Shown in pieces: positions 1 through 5,281 of a stretch of DNA of 5,480 nucleotides; within the stretch, counting starts at the first letter, position 1; each line of letters opens with the position of its first letter. Below the pieces are notes generated by a model. It made no database searches and was not told where the DNA came from. It saw nothing but the letters and a program-made list of their open reading frames with translations. A program made the translations under genes and the position numbers. The stretch spans positions 1 to 5,480 of the forward strand of contig JALVFC010000038.1 in the NCBI GenBank assembly GCA_027030285.1, read 5' to 3'. The DNA is from Thiotrichaceae bacterium (GTDB lineage Bacteria; Pseudomonadota; Gammaproteobacteria; Thiotrichales; Thiotrichaceae).

Positions 1-19
1 CGAAGCGTGCTAGCTCCAT
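1..19 (-). CDS. Possible start of a leftward gene cut by the window edge
   Basis: A leftward ATG at 17-19 begins an open frame, M-E-L-A-R-F, that runs off the window. It lies about 38 nt downstream of the predicted start of transcription of the promoter at 64-92, a normal leader length. There is no good Shine-Dalgarno sequence in front of it (only a weak AAGA next to the ATG), and six codons cannot identify a product. The true start could lie beyond the edge, with this ATG meaningless. The main support is the well-formed promoter pointing this way. Confidence 0.2.
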
Positions 20-36
20 TCTTAAAAATAATATTT

Positions 37-118
37 GTTACTTTTTTGTCAAATATTGAATAGAGAATAGTTCACCACCGAAAGCCTGTCAAAAAGTAAT
101 TGTGACTTTTTTGACAAA
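37..118. repeat. Three copies of a TGWCAAAAAAGT element (candidate operator)
   Basis: Plus 87-97 reads TGTCAAAAAGT and plus 105-116 reads ACTTTTTTGACA. These form an inverted repeat with a 7-nt centre and one extra T. A third copy at 37-54 matches 102-119 at 15 of 18 positions, in direct orientation, 65 bp away (close to six helical turns). Paired and spaced half-sites around a promoter suggest a dimeric transcription factor with cooperative binding. No regulator can be assigned. Confidence 0.45.
64..92 (-). promoter_or_regulatory. Leftward sigma70-type promoter overlapped by a repeat operator
   Basis: On the minus strand a perfect -35 box TTGACA (plus 87-92) is followed by a 17-nt spacer and a -10 box TATTCT (plus 64-69, four of six consensus bases). 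Transcription would start near 57 and run left out of the window. The -35 box lies inside one arm of the inverted repeat at 87-116, and another copy of the element (37-54) covers the start region. This is the arrangement expected of a repressor-controlled promoter. Confidence 0.55.
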
Positions 119-182
119 CGGCTAGGGATTGGCGACAGATCACGAACTTAATTATTGAATATCATATACATAATATGGTTAC

Positions 183-210
183 AGCATGTTCCTGCAATTC
201 AAAACATGCT
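183..210. repeat. Inverted repeat AGCATGTT-N12-AACATGCT
   Basis: Perfect 8-bp arms at 183-190 and 203-210 enclose a 12-nt centre, with a 10-bp perfect palindrome TATGTACATA just to the right (212-221). Neither strand has a T-run after it, so it is not a rho-independent terminator. It could be a protein-binding site or a weak RNA hairpin in the trailer of the cytochrome transcript. Arms this short can occur by chance in AT-rich DNA. Confidence 0.3.
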
Positions 211-330
211 CTATGTACATACGAGAATGGATAGTTATGATATCGATAAGGAAATAGGGTAAAAGCCATTAGATATTGTTATTATTATCACAAGACATCC
301 TGCCCTATATCGACAGTCAACATCAGAGTC

Positions 331-373
331 CCTGTATTAACTGCCGAGCTAATTCCCGGCAAGTTAATACAGG
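331..373 (-). terminator. Long imperfect hairpin behind the cytochrome gene, no T-tract
   Basis: The left arm at 331-346 (CCTGTATTAACTGCCG) pairs over 16 bp with the right arm at 357-373. One unpaired A lies in the right arm and the loop is 10 nt. It begins about 40 nt past the stop codon of the leftward cytochrome gene. There is no T-run on either strand, so it is not a textbook intrinsic terminator. A 3'-end stabilising or processing hairpin, or a rho-assisted stop, fits better. A smaller palindrome TGGATT-A-AATCCA lies between it and the stop codon. The hairpin itself is certain; its role is inferred. Confidence 0.45.
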
Positions 374-415
374 AGCCTGACTGGATTAAATCCAATAAGC
401 TCAGGTTACGTTGAC

Positions 416-2737
416 CTACAGCTCATTTTCATGGCAAAGCGTACAAGACACCTGTGTACCTTTGGTCAACGTTACCTGGAAGTTTTTCACTTCATTGCCA
501 CCAGGACACAAGCTACCGCCTTCACACTCTTTAATCACGAAGCTACGATCAACCGTGACACGAGATAGCACAGTACCCTGACCATTTTTACCATGACAGG
601 CGCGGCAAGCATTTTTGTTATTCTCCGCAATATCCTCATGTCCACCGTTAGCAAACCTGGTACCACCCACTGGATGCATACCATGTGGCCCACCCAGAGT
701 AATACCTAAAGTACCATCTTCATGGCAGGTAGAGCATTCTGCAATCGCTCCGGTATGCCCCTGCAACTGCCTGGATGCCACATTGTCGTTTGCCGCCGGG
801 TTAGGGTTTGGATAGATAGCATGTGTGCTGCCATGGCAGCCTTCACACATGACCCCGCCATGACCTTTCCCCGTACCATCTTCATTACCACTTAGGCGAT
901 ACAAACTCTGGTTCTCAGCAAATCGTGATGCTGTTGAAGTGATTGGTGTCGCACTGGCATCGTTTGGTAAATAAGCCTGAGCCAGACGCAAACCATCACC
1001 AGAAACTAGCGCACCTGCAGGATGGTTTGGTGTCAGGGCATCACCCGTGTGGCATGACTGACATTTAGGTTCTGTTGCCCACGGGACTCGCTTTGTCAGA
1101 TCCAGCCCGGCACCGGTTGCCAGGCCTTCACTAAAGTCATCACCAACCTGAGCCATATTTCCATGACAATCCTGACAGAGCACCCCTCCCTTAAACATTG
1201 CCCCTCGCAGACATTGGGTTCTTTTTCCTGGATGGCACTGGTAACACGTCTGTTCCAGTACACTAAACTCAAAGTTATTAATCGCCGGACCGCTGGTACG
1301 CTGTGGATCATTGGGTGCTGGCATTTCAGGAAATAATGGCTGTCCCTGAAACTGGTATTTGCTATGCGTAAAATGCATTGCACGCGACATGCTGATATGG
1401 CGTGTCTGCTGCCTGCCTTTAATACCCTGTTCCGGCTCATCAATCGGTCCTACCTGTGCCAAATCCAGCGCAGGTGAGTAATGACACTGCGAACACTGAA
1501 TTGGTGTCTGATTAGCCAGACAATCAGGATCACCCGGATCAGCAGCCGCATCACACACTGCCGGACTACCATCTACACTACTGGTATACTGACCACCATG
1601 TTTTGCATCATGCAGCCTTAAGATATTAATCTTGGCAGCATTAAGCAACTTCTCCGGTCCAGGTGCCTGCGCCGCAGTAATCACATCAAAATCCACACTG
1701 GCAAATGAAGATGCAGAACCGTTGCCCGCATCATTCGGATCAGCATGACAGTTCTGACAGTCTGCTTCACTGGCTACTGGCAACACTACATCGACAGAAG
1801 CCAAATCTTTTCCGGTCTTGTCTTTCGCTGCTATTTTCATCAATGGATAGGCATTTTCGCGCCCCTGGTCATCCACAGGGAACATTGGAATACCATCTGC
1901 CGCAAACCAGTTTACCCCCTGAATAGTCGCACCAAAAGGGAAGTTTGCAAAAAACGGTAACGTGCTATCGTAACGGTCAAACTTCTGTGGCGTGTTGATA
2001 TTATAAGGATTGGATACACCCGGGGTTTTCTGCTGCGCTGCTGCTAAACCCGGCAACACAGCAGGGTCTGGAACCGGAATACCGACATCATTTGCCAACG
2101 GTTCAAACAGGTCAAAAATGGTGAATGGATACAGAATACCGTAACTGCTACCTACCAGAGTCTTTTTACCAGCCACAATCTGTTGCCAGAAATTTGTCTT
2201 GAAGACACCTGCTTTATTGCTACTGGTTGTGTTAATGGAGTTAGCACCCGCAGGGTCATTGGGATTGGACGCAGCAGAGTAAAACACATCCACCTCTTGA
2301 TCTGACAGAATCTTTGGTGAGGAACTCGCTGTACCTTTTTGAATGACCTGAGAATGCACCACATTAAAAGGCGGCAAAATACTCATAATCTGATAATCGC
2401 GATCAGCACAATGCATGCCCAGGTCATTGGCAGCTACAATGCTATAGTTTCCGTTTGAGGCTGTACCGCCACCATTACCGCCGTTATTGCCTCCGGTGTT
2501 ACCGCCATTGCCGTCAGTGTTGCCGCCAGCATGACTATTATTGCCTCCATGACCTCCACTGTTACCTCCATGGTCTCCACCACCGTCAGTATGATCACCA
2601 CTACCTTCAGAATGATCTTTAGTGGAACCGGATATTGATGTTATAGAAGAAGGTGGTGTTGAGGAACCACCACCGCACGCAGCAAGAAGAACTGCACTTG
2701 CAACCATTACCAGAATGGTATTTATCTTGTATTTCAT
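416..2737 (-). CDS. Nine-haem c-type cytochrome lipoprotein
   Basis: Predicted 773-residue multihaem cytochrome c, an envelope electron carrier of unknown partners. The ATG at 2735-2737 is chosen because GGTGGAG lies 6 nt upstream. An in-frame ATG at 2750-2752 has no ribosome binding site and would put five residues before the signal peptide. The signal sequence ends in lipobox L-A-A-C (Cys21) followed by Gly, predicting a lipoprotein, probably in the outer membrane. Residues about 37-95 are a Gly/Asn/His/Asp-rich linker. A conserved-looking segment with N-D-L-G-M-H-C (Cys110) and S-I-L-P-P-F-N follows. CXXCH motifs start at Cys327, 415, 498, 521, 559, 631, 668, 711 and 765, so all haems lie in the C-terminal 450 residues, the last five residues from the end. 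Extra cysteines outside CXXCH (for example around 390-400 and 505-520) may form disulfides. It follows the DUF5666-type gene and is probably cotranscribed with it. Haem count is read directly; redox partners and cell-surface exposure are inference. Confidence 0.88.
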   Translation of the reverse strand: MKYKINTILVMVASAVLLAACGGGSSTPPSSITSISGSTKDHSEGSGDHTDGGGDHGGNSGGHGGNNSHAGGNTDGNGGNTGGNNGGNGGGTASNGNYSIVAANDLGMHCADRDYQIMSILPPFNVVHSQVIQKGTASSSPKILSDQEVDVFYSAASNPNDPAGANSINTTSSNKAGVFKTNFWQQIVAGKKTLVGSSYGILYPFTIFDLFEPLANDVGIPVPDPAVLPGLAAAQQKTPGVSNPYNINTPQKFDRYDSTLPFFANFPFGATIQGVNWFAADGIPMFPVDDQGRENAYPLMKIAAKDKTGKDLASVDVVLPVASEADCQNCHADPNDAGNGSASSFASVDFDVITAAQAPGPEKLLNAAKINILRLHDAKHGGQYTSSVDGSPAVCDAAADPGDPDCLANQTPIQCSQCHYSPALDLAQVGPIDEPEQGIKGRQQTRHISMSRAMHFTHSKYQFQGQPLFPEMPAPNDPQRTSGPAINNFEFSVLEQTCYQCHPGKRTQCLRGAMFKGGVLCQDCHGNMAQVGDDFSEGLATGAGLDLTKRVPWATEPKCQSCHTGDALTPNHPAGALVSGDGLRLAQAYLPNDASATPITSTASRFAENQSLYRLSGNEDGTGKGHGGVMCEGCHGSTHAIYPNPNPAANDNVASRQLQGHTGAIAECSTCHEDGTLGITLGGPHGMHPVGGTRFANGGHEDIAENNKNACRACHGKNGQGTVLSRVTVDRSFVIKECEGGSLCPGGNEVKNFQVTLTKGTQVSCTLCHENEL
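2453..2629 (-). repeat. Gly/Asn/His-rich low-complexity linker, degenerate GGN-codon repeat
   Basis: Within the cytochrome gene this stretch encodes about 59 residues, dominated by Gly and Asn, with several His and Asp in patterns such as G-G-D-H and G-G-N. At DNA level it is an imperfect tandem repeat of GGN/AAY codons. Between the lipid-anchored cysteine and the folded domains it probably acts as a flexible tether. Such repeats change length easily by slippage. The regular His and Asp residues could bind metal, but nothing in the sequence proves this. Confidence 0.7.
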
Positions 2738-2741
2738 TGTA

Positions 2742-2748
2742 TACTCCA
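2742..2748 (-). promoter_or_regulatory. Ribosome binding site of the cytochrome gene
   Basis: On the minus strand GGTGGAG lies 6 nt before the ATG at 2735-2737. It is the only good Shine-Dalgarno sequence here and rules in favour of that start over the ATG at 2750-2752. A perfect palindrome, GTAAGT-T-ACTTAC (plus 2753-2765), begins 4 bp upstream of it. As RNA this could form a short hairpin next to the site; as DNA it could be a binding site. Confidence 0.6.
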
Positions 2749-2811
2749 CCATGTAAGTTACTTACTGGCAATAGACTTTTCCTATATCCAGCCACGTAAG
2801 TAGTTTATTCC

Positions 2812-2833
2812 CCCCGACGTTGCAGCGTCGGGG
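2812..2833 (-). terminator. GC-rich hairpin between the two lipoprotein genes
   Basis: Perfect 8-bp arms CCCCGACG (2812-2819) and CGTCGGGG (2826-2833) enclose a 6-nt loop. The hairpin lies about 50 nt past the stop codon of the DUF5666-type gene. On the transcribed (minus) strand it is followed by GGAATAAACT rather than a T-run, so efficient intrinsic termination is unlikely. It may instead protect or define the 3' end of the upstream message and lower expression of the downstream cytochrome relative to the first gene. The stem is certain and the function is inferred. Confidence 0.45.
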
Positions 2834-2884
2834 CACCCTCTAAGTTCAAAGTGCTTCAAATTCTTGCCAAACTTTCGCAGCTCA

Positions 2885-4114
2885 TCACACGCCAACACTG
2901 CTTCTTTCCAGCTTGGAAGCCAATATCCTCCCGTCAGGCTGGGTAACTCCTTCAACATCAACAGTGTCACCGATACCCAGATCGTTAATCGTTAACGGAG
3001 ATACTTTCAAATTACTGTCATCAACCATTAGTGTGGAAGTATCCAGAAGAATGATTTGCCCATTTACTACCAGCTCATTGGCAGCAAGATTGATACTTGC
3101 AACACTCCCCTCCAGCTCACCCCCACCAACACTATTCTCAAATTCAAAGGCAACCTTGCTGGCGGTCAATACACCAGCAGCATCTACTCCCCCTTCAACT
3201 TCAAGGAATACATTCAAAGCCAAATTATTAGCTGAGCCATTTTTATATTGTGTTTGTGGTGTAGTAGTCACAGGAATGCCATTGACACTAAACTGTGTAG
3301 GCGATTGAAAACTTGTCACCTGTCCTTCTATTTCAGCCTGAGTAACGCCCTGAAGACTTAAAAACTCATTTTCCAGTTTGATGCTGTCAGCAAACAAAAT
3401 ATTGTTTCCAGTAACATTCGTATTACTTTTTACCTCAACAAACTGCCCTGAGCTCAACCCTTGAGCCGGAACACCCGTTGCATTGCTATAATCCACTGTT
3501 AAACCGCCAATATTGAAAGTCTGACTGGTCACGGGAGGAGTTATTATCCCTTTTAGCTCATTCTCTGATTGATTCGGGATAAACTGTGTTTGCTTTAAGG
3601 AGATACTGGTTGCTGTAATTAAACCACTCGAATTCCTGGTACCTGAAACTTCAACAATATTCCCCAATTGCAGATCAGTAAGCCGTGAAAACCCCTGAAA
3701 AACAGTGAGCAAATCCGTATCCACAACTTGACCCAGAACTTTAATGCTGGTTCCTTGAGGTGTGGATACCTGAGTAACAGCACCCTCCAGAAGATCATTG
3801 AATATGACATCAAATGCCGTGCCAGTAATACCACTTGCATCAACCGTACCATTGACAACGACAAACTCACCAACGTGGAAATCATTTTGCCCACCTGATG
3901 CAGTCTGGTTATCTCGCAGAAAAGTCGCATTATCTGTGTTGAACTCCACTCCATTGACAAACACACTGCCAAAGTTGGTTATCCTGCCCATGGTAATACC
4001 CGTACCGCTAATACCTCCTTCAGCTACCTGGCTACCTCCCCCTCCGCATGAAAATAAGACCAGAGTAATAGATAGTATGAGTGAAAACTTTATGATAGGT
4101 GACTGTATTGCCAT
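2885..4114 (-). CDS. DUF5666-type repeat lipoprotein
   Basis: A 409-residue predicted lipoprotein with no catalytic motif. The N-terminus has a hydrophobic signal sequence ending in lipobox L-F-S-C (Cys23), followed by four Gly, which predicts lipid anchoring and probable outer-membrane sorting. The mature protein consists of about five beta-rich repeats of 60-75 residues, roughly 42-107, 109-173, 187-247, 261-325 and 333-403. Each opens with a pattern like G-x-I/V-x-x-F/I and V-N-G and closes with G-x-L/I-x-A-S/T-x-I/L. This matches the DUF5666 family, whose first repeat carries G-I-S-G-T-G-I and F-G-S-V-F-V-N-G-V. Apart from the lipobox Cys there are no cysteines, so it binds no c-type haem. 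The ATG at 4112-4114 is preceded by AGGAG at 8 nt. It is the first gene of a likely two-gene operon with the multihaem cytochrome. A structural or scaffolding partner is plausible; its molecular function is unknown. Confidence 0.85.
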   Translation of the reverse strand: MAIQSPIIKFSLILSITLVLFSCGGGGSQVAEGGISGTGITMGRITNFGSVFVNGVEFNTDNATFLRDNQTASGGQNDFHVGEFVVVNGTVDASGITGTAFDVIFNDLLEGAVTQVSTPQGTSIKVLGQVVDTDLLTVFQGFSRLTDLQLGNIVEVSGTRNSSGLITATSISLKQTQFIPNQSENELKGIITPPVTSQTFNIGGLTVDYSNATGVPAQGLSSGQFVEVKSNTNVTGNNILFADSIKLENEFLSLQGVTQAEIEGQVTSFQSPTQFSVNGIPVTTTPQTQYKNGSANNLALNVFLEVEGGVDAAGVLTASKVAFEFENSVGGGELEGSVASINLAANELVVNGQIILLDTSTLMVDDSNLKVSPLTINDLGIGDTVDVEGVTQPDGRILASKLERSSVGV

Positions 4115-4122
4115 GCCTTATT

Positions 4123-4127
4123 CTCCT
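4123..4127 (-). promoter_or_regulatory. Ribosome binding site of the DUF5666-type gene
   Basis: AGGAG on the minus strand lies 8 nt upstream of the ATG at 4112-4114. This is a strong Shine-Dalgarno match at good spacing and fixes the start just before the signal peptide. Confidence 0.7.
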
Positions 4128-4250
4128 GGCCCTGTATTCATTACGGTTTACAAAAGTCGATTACTATAATTATGAACTTATCGAGATAGCTAGACTCATA
4201 GAACTATCTACTGACACTTTTCCCACGCAGATACTTGTTTATATTTTGTG

Positions 4251-4279
4251 ATTATATTCCCAAATTGCTTTTATTGCAA
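4251..4279 (-). promoter_or_regulatory. Probable promoter of the lipoprotein-cytochrome pair
   Basis: On the minus strand TTGCAA (plus 4274-4279) is followed by a 17-nt spacer and a perfect -10 box TATAAT (plus 4251-4256). Transcription would start near 4244, giving a leader of about 130 nt before the DUF5666-type gene. The -35 box is also one arm of a small inverted repeat (ATTGC/GCAAT, 4265-4280), a possible control site. The leader contains a 6-bp inverted repeat (4184-4189/4204-4209) but no riboswitch that I recognise. No comparable promoter was found just before the cytochrome gene, which supports cotranscription. Confidence 0.6.
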
Positions 4280-4436
4280 TATTTCATTCAGCTTATTTTC
4301 ATCTTGCTCATAACGTAAGCGAAGATTATTCCTTGAGAATTAGAACAAAGTTAAATATTCAAACTGAGCAAGGGTTAAAAACAACCGAGAAAGGTAACAG
4401 CGGGAGAATGAGGTTGGTTAGAATTTTTTCCGATAC

Positions 4437-4463
4437 AAAAAAGCCCGCATAGCAGCGGGCTTT
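4437..4463 (-). terminator. Leftward rho-independent terminator
   Basis: A 9-bp stem (4440-4448 with 4455-4463, core AAGCCCGC/GCGGGCTT) with a 6-nt loop is followed on the minus strand by a run of six T residues (4442-4437, partly within the stem). On the plus strand only TTTGGG follows, so it works leftward. It would stop transcripts coming from ssrA before they enter the lipoprotein operon. It lies about 220 nt beyond the tmRNA 3' end, which leaves room for a gene or element that has since been lost. Confidence 0.85.
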
Positions 4464-4520
4464 GGGACTTTCTGGCGGCACTCAGGATCGCTTAGTTTAT
4501 TGGTTTTATAACTCGTCATT

Positions 4521-4590
4521 TGCTGGTATGCCCGCTTTTCGTTTTCAGATACCAGCATTTATACCAGCTTTTATAATTGATGTACCAGCA
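4521..4590. repeat. Cluster of TGCTGGTAT elements beside ssrA, candidate integrase arm sites
   Basis: On the minus strand three direct copies read TGCTGGTAC (4582-4590), AGCTGGTAT (4561-4569) and TGCTGGTAT (4549-4557). The last two form a tandem 12-bp repeat with their ATTTAT-like flanks. A fourth, inverted copy, TGCTGGTAT, lies on the plus strand at 4521-4529. Short direct and inverted copies close to the 3' end of a tmRNA gene resemble the arm-type sites of tyrosine recombinases that integrate at ssrA. No integrase gene and no second copy of the ssrA 3' end are present, so this may be a remnant or one end of an element. The repeats are certain; attachment function is inference. Confidence 0.4.
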
Positions 4591-4646
4591 TTTTAATAAA
4601 TGCCGTGTTATCTGTTAATGCCTTGGAAGTGTTGTTTTATAAGGAA

Positions 4647-4672
4647 ATCAGGGTAAAACTTGATACCCTGAT
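4647..4672 (-). terminator. Hairpin directly behind the tmRNA 3' end
   Basis: Perfect 9-bp arms ATCAGGGTA (4647-4655) and TACCCTGAT (4664-4672) enclose an 8-nt loop, beginning 9 nt after the encoded CCA of the tmRNA. On the minus strand TTCCTTATAAAA follows, a poor T-tract. It may be a weak terminator or a 3' processing signal of pre-tmRNA, with the stronger terminator at 4437-4463 as backup. Confidence 0.5.
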
Positions 4673-4681
4673 ATTGTGAAA

Positions 4682-5032
4682 TGGTGGAGGCGGCGGGAAT
4701 CGAACCCGCGTCCGCAGATCCTCTGCCTGAAGGCGCTACATGCTTAGATTCCGTCTTTGATTTCGCTTGTTGTACCCGACGGTCAGGGTAGCAACGCGCT
4801 AGTCCAGATAAGTGTTTAACGAGTCCACACTGAACATGCTTCTTCGCGAGCCTGTTAAGCGACCCTGACATTCAGTGATACAGGCATCAACTGAAGCAGG
4901 GCTAGCATTATGCTGCTAGAGCGTAGTTGTCGTCGTTGGCAACTATAAGTTTACAGCTTGAATTTAAGTGGTCACTGCATCCACTGCATGCTCCCCAGGT
5001 TTCGTAATCCACGTCGAAGCCATGTCGCCCCC
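4682..5032 (-). ncRNA. ssrA: Transfer-messenger RNA (tmRNA)
   Basis: tmRNA rescues stalled ribosomes with SmpB: its alanylated tRNA-like end enters the A site, and its reading frame adds a degradation tag. The 351-nt gene shows both halves of the tRNA-like domain. The 5' end GGGGGCG pairs with CGCCUCC before the encoded ACCA, and a T-arm GGTTCGATTCC lies near the 3' end. The conserved 5' part GGCTTCGACGTGG is present. The tag frame starts at GCC (plus 4938-4940) and ends at TAA (4908-4910), encoding ANDDNYALAA. This differs by one Asp-for-Glu from the E. coli tag and equals that reported for Pseudomonas. It is the usual one-piece form (E. coli is 363 nt). coaD is divergent on the right. The intact 3' end is a common target of integrases. 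Confidence 0.97.
4908..4940 (-). CDS. tmRNA proteolysis-tag reading frame
   Basis: Ten codons plus TAA inside the tmRNA encode A-N-D-D-N-Y-A-L-A-A. Translation resumes here without a start codon after the ribosome switches from the stalled message. The terminal Leu-Ala-Ala is the signal read by ClpXP and related proteases. This is a part of ssrA, not a separate gene. Confidence 0.93.
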   Translation of the reverse strand, partial: ANDDNYALAA

Positions 5033-5096
5033 GAAGTTGGTAGTCGGAAACCTTGAGTTGTTTTGCTAACTAGACATAAACAACTGAAGATTGGAC

Positions 5097-5125
5097 AGCA
5101 TACTGCTATTAAGAGTTCCTGTCAT
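5097..5125 (-). promoter_or_regulatory. Promoter of ssrA
   Basis: On the minus strand a -35 box ATGACA (plus 5120-5125, five of six consensus bases) is followed by a 17-nt spacer and a -10 box TATGCT (plus 5097-5102, four of six). Transcription would start near 5090, about 58 nt before the mature 5' end at 5032. This fits a precursor trimmed by RNase P. Confidence 0.6.
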
Positions 5126-5177
5126 CTGAAAAATGGATGGTTGGGTAGTTTGTCCGTTTTACTGGTTATTAAATGGG

Positions 5178-5183
5178 TATACT
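5178..5183 (+). promoter_or_regulatory. Possible -10 box for coaD
   Basis: TATACT matches five of six bases of the sigma70 -10 consensus and lies about 100 nt before the chosen coaD start. No convincing -35 box lies at 16-18 nt upstream (the sequence there is CGTTTT-like), so this is only a candidate. It would make ssrA and coaD divergently transcribed from one intergenic region. Confidence 0.25.
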
Positions 5184-5281
5184 ATTATTCAATTATGAGC
5201 AATGCCGAAACTCCTTGCCTCTGCTATGGAAGTGAGCTTCGAAGTTTAACCGCCTATTTCATCAATCTGGATTTGTTTATT

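Larger units (their letters stand above)
1..415. other. Intergenic region with regulatory repeats, no convincing complete gene
   Basis: No long open frame with a start and ribosome binding site was found on either strand. The stretch is AT-rich. It contains a leftward promoter at 64-92, repeats of TGWCAAAAAAGT at 37-118, an 8-bp inverted repeat at 183-190/203-210 (AGCATGTT/AACATGCT), the palindromes TATGTACATA (212-221) and TATCGATA (241-248), and a long imperfect hairpin at 331-373. The right part is the 3' trailer of the cytochrome gene. The left part looks like the control region of a leftward gene that lies mostly outside the window. Confidence 0.6.
4128..4681. other. Gene-free region between the lipoprotein pair and ssrA
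   Basis: No credible coding region was found. From right to left it holds a hairpin just behind the tmRNA end, a cluster of TGCTGGTAT elements (4521-4590), a leftward terminator (4437-4463), and then the upstream region, promoter and leader of the lipoprotein pair. An open frame over 4608-4871 on the minus strand overlaps the tmRNA gene and is not considered real. Confidence 0.6.

Noticed and set aside
331..373. Integron attC site
   Set aside because: The arms end in AAC/GTT-like bases and carry a bulge, but the conserved RYYYAAC and GTTRRRY core boxes are not matched. The hairpin is also shorter and no cassette structure surrounds it.
1096..1443. Minus-strand open frame in another frame inside the cytochrome gene
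   Set aside because: The overlapping frame carries the regular CXXCH motifs and is clearly the coding one.
2404..2430. Tenth haem site at L-G-M-H-C-A-D
   Set aside because: The order is His-Cys with no second Cys or CXXCH spacing, so it is not a c-type haem attachment motif.
2738..2752. Upstream ATG (2750-2752) as start of the cytochrome
   Set aside because: It has no Shine-Dalgarno sequence. The ATG at 2735-2737 has GGTGGAG at 6 nt and starts directly at the basic part of the signal peptide.
2913..3308. Plus-strand open frame opposite the DUF5666-type gene
   Set aside because: It is antisense to a clear lipoprotein gene with signal peptide and repeats. Its composition looks like a reversed-strand shadow and there is no good ribosome binding site.
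3798..4169. Plus-strand open frame over the start of the DUF5666-type gene
   Set aside because: It is antisense to the signal peptide and first repeat of the real gene, with no recognisable motif.
4115..4250. Riboswitch in the 130-nt leader of the lipoprotein operon
   Set aside because: Only a weak 6-bp inverted repeat is present. No known riboswitch core, such as the cyclic-di-GMP type, could be recognised.
4608..4871. Minus-strand open frame of 87 codons next to ssrA
   Set aside because: It overlaps the 3' half of the tmRNA gene. Its residues simply reflect conserved RNA sequence, and it has no independent protein features.
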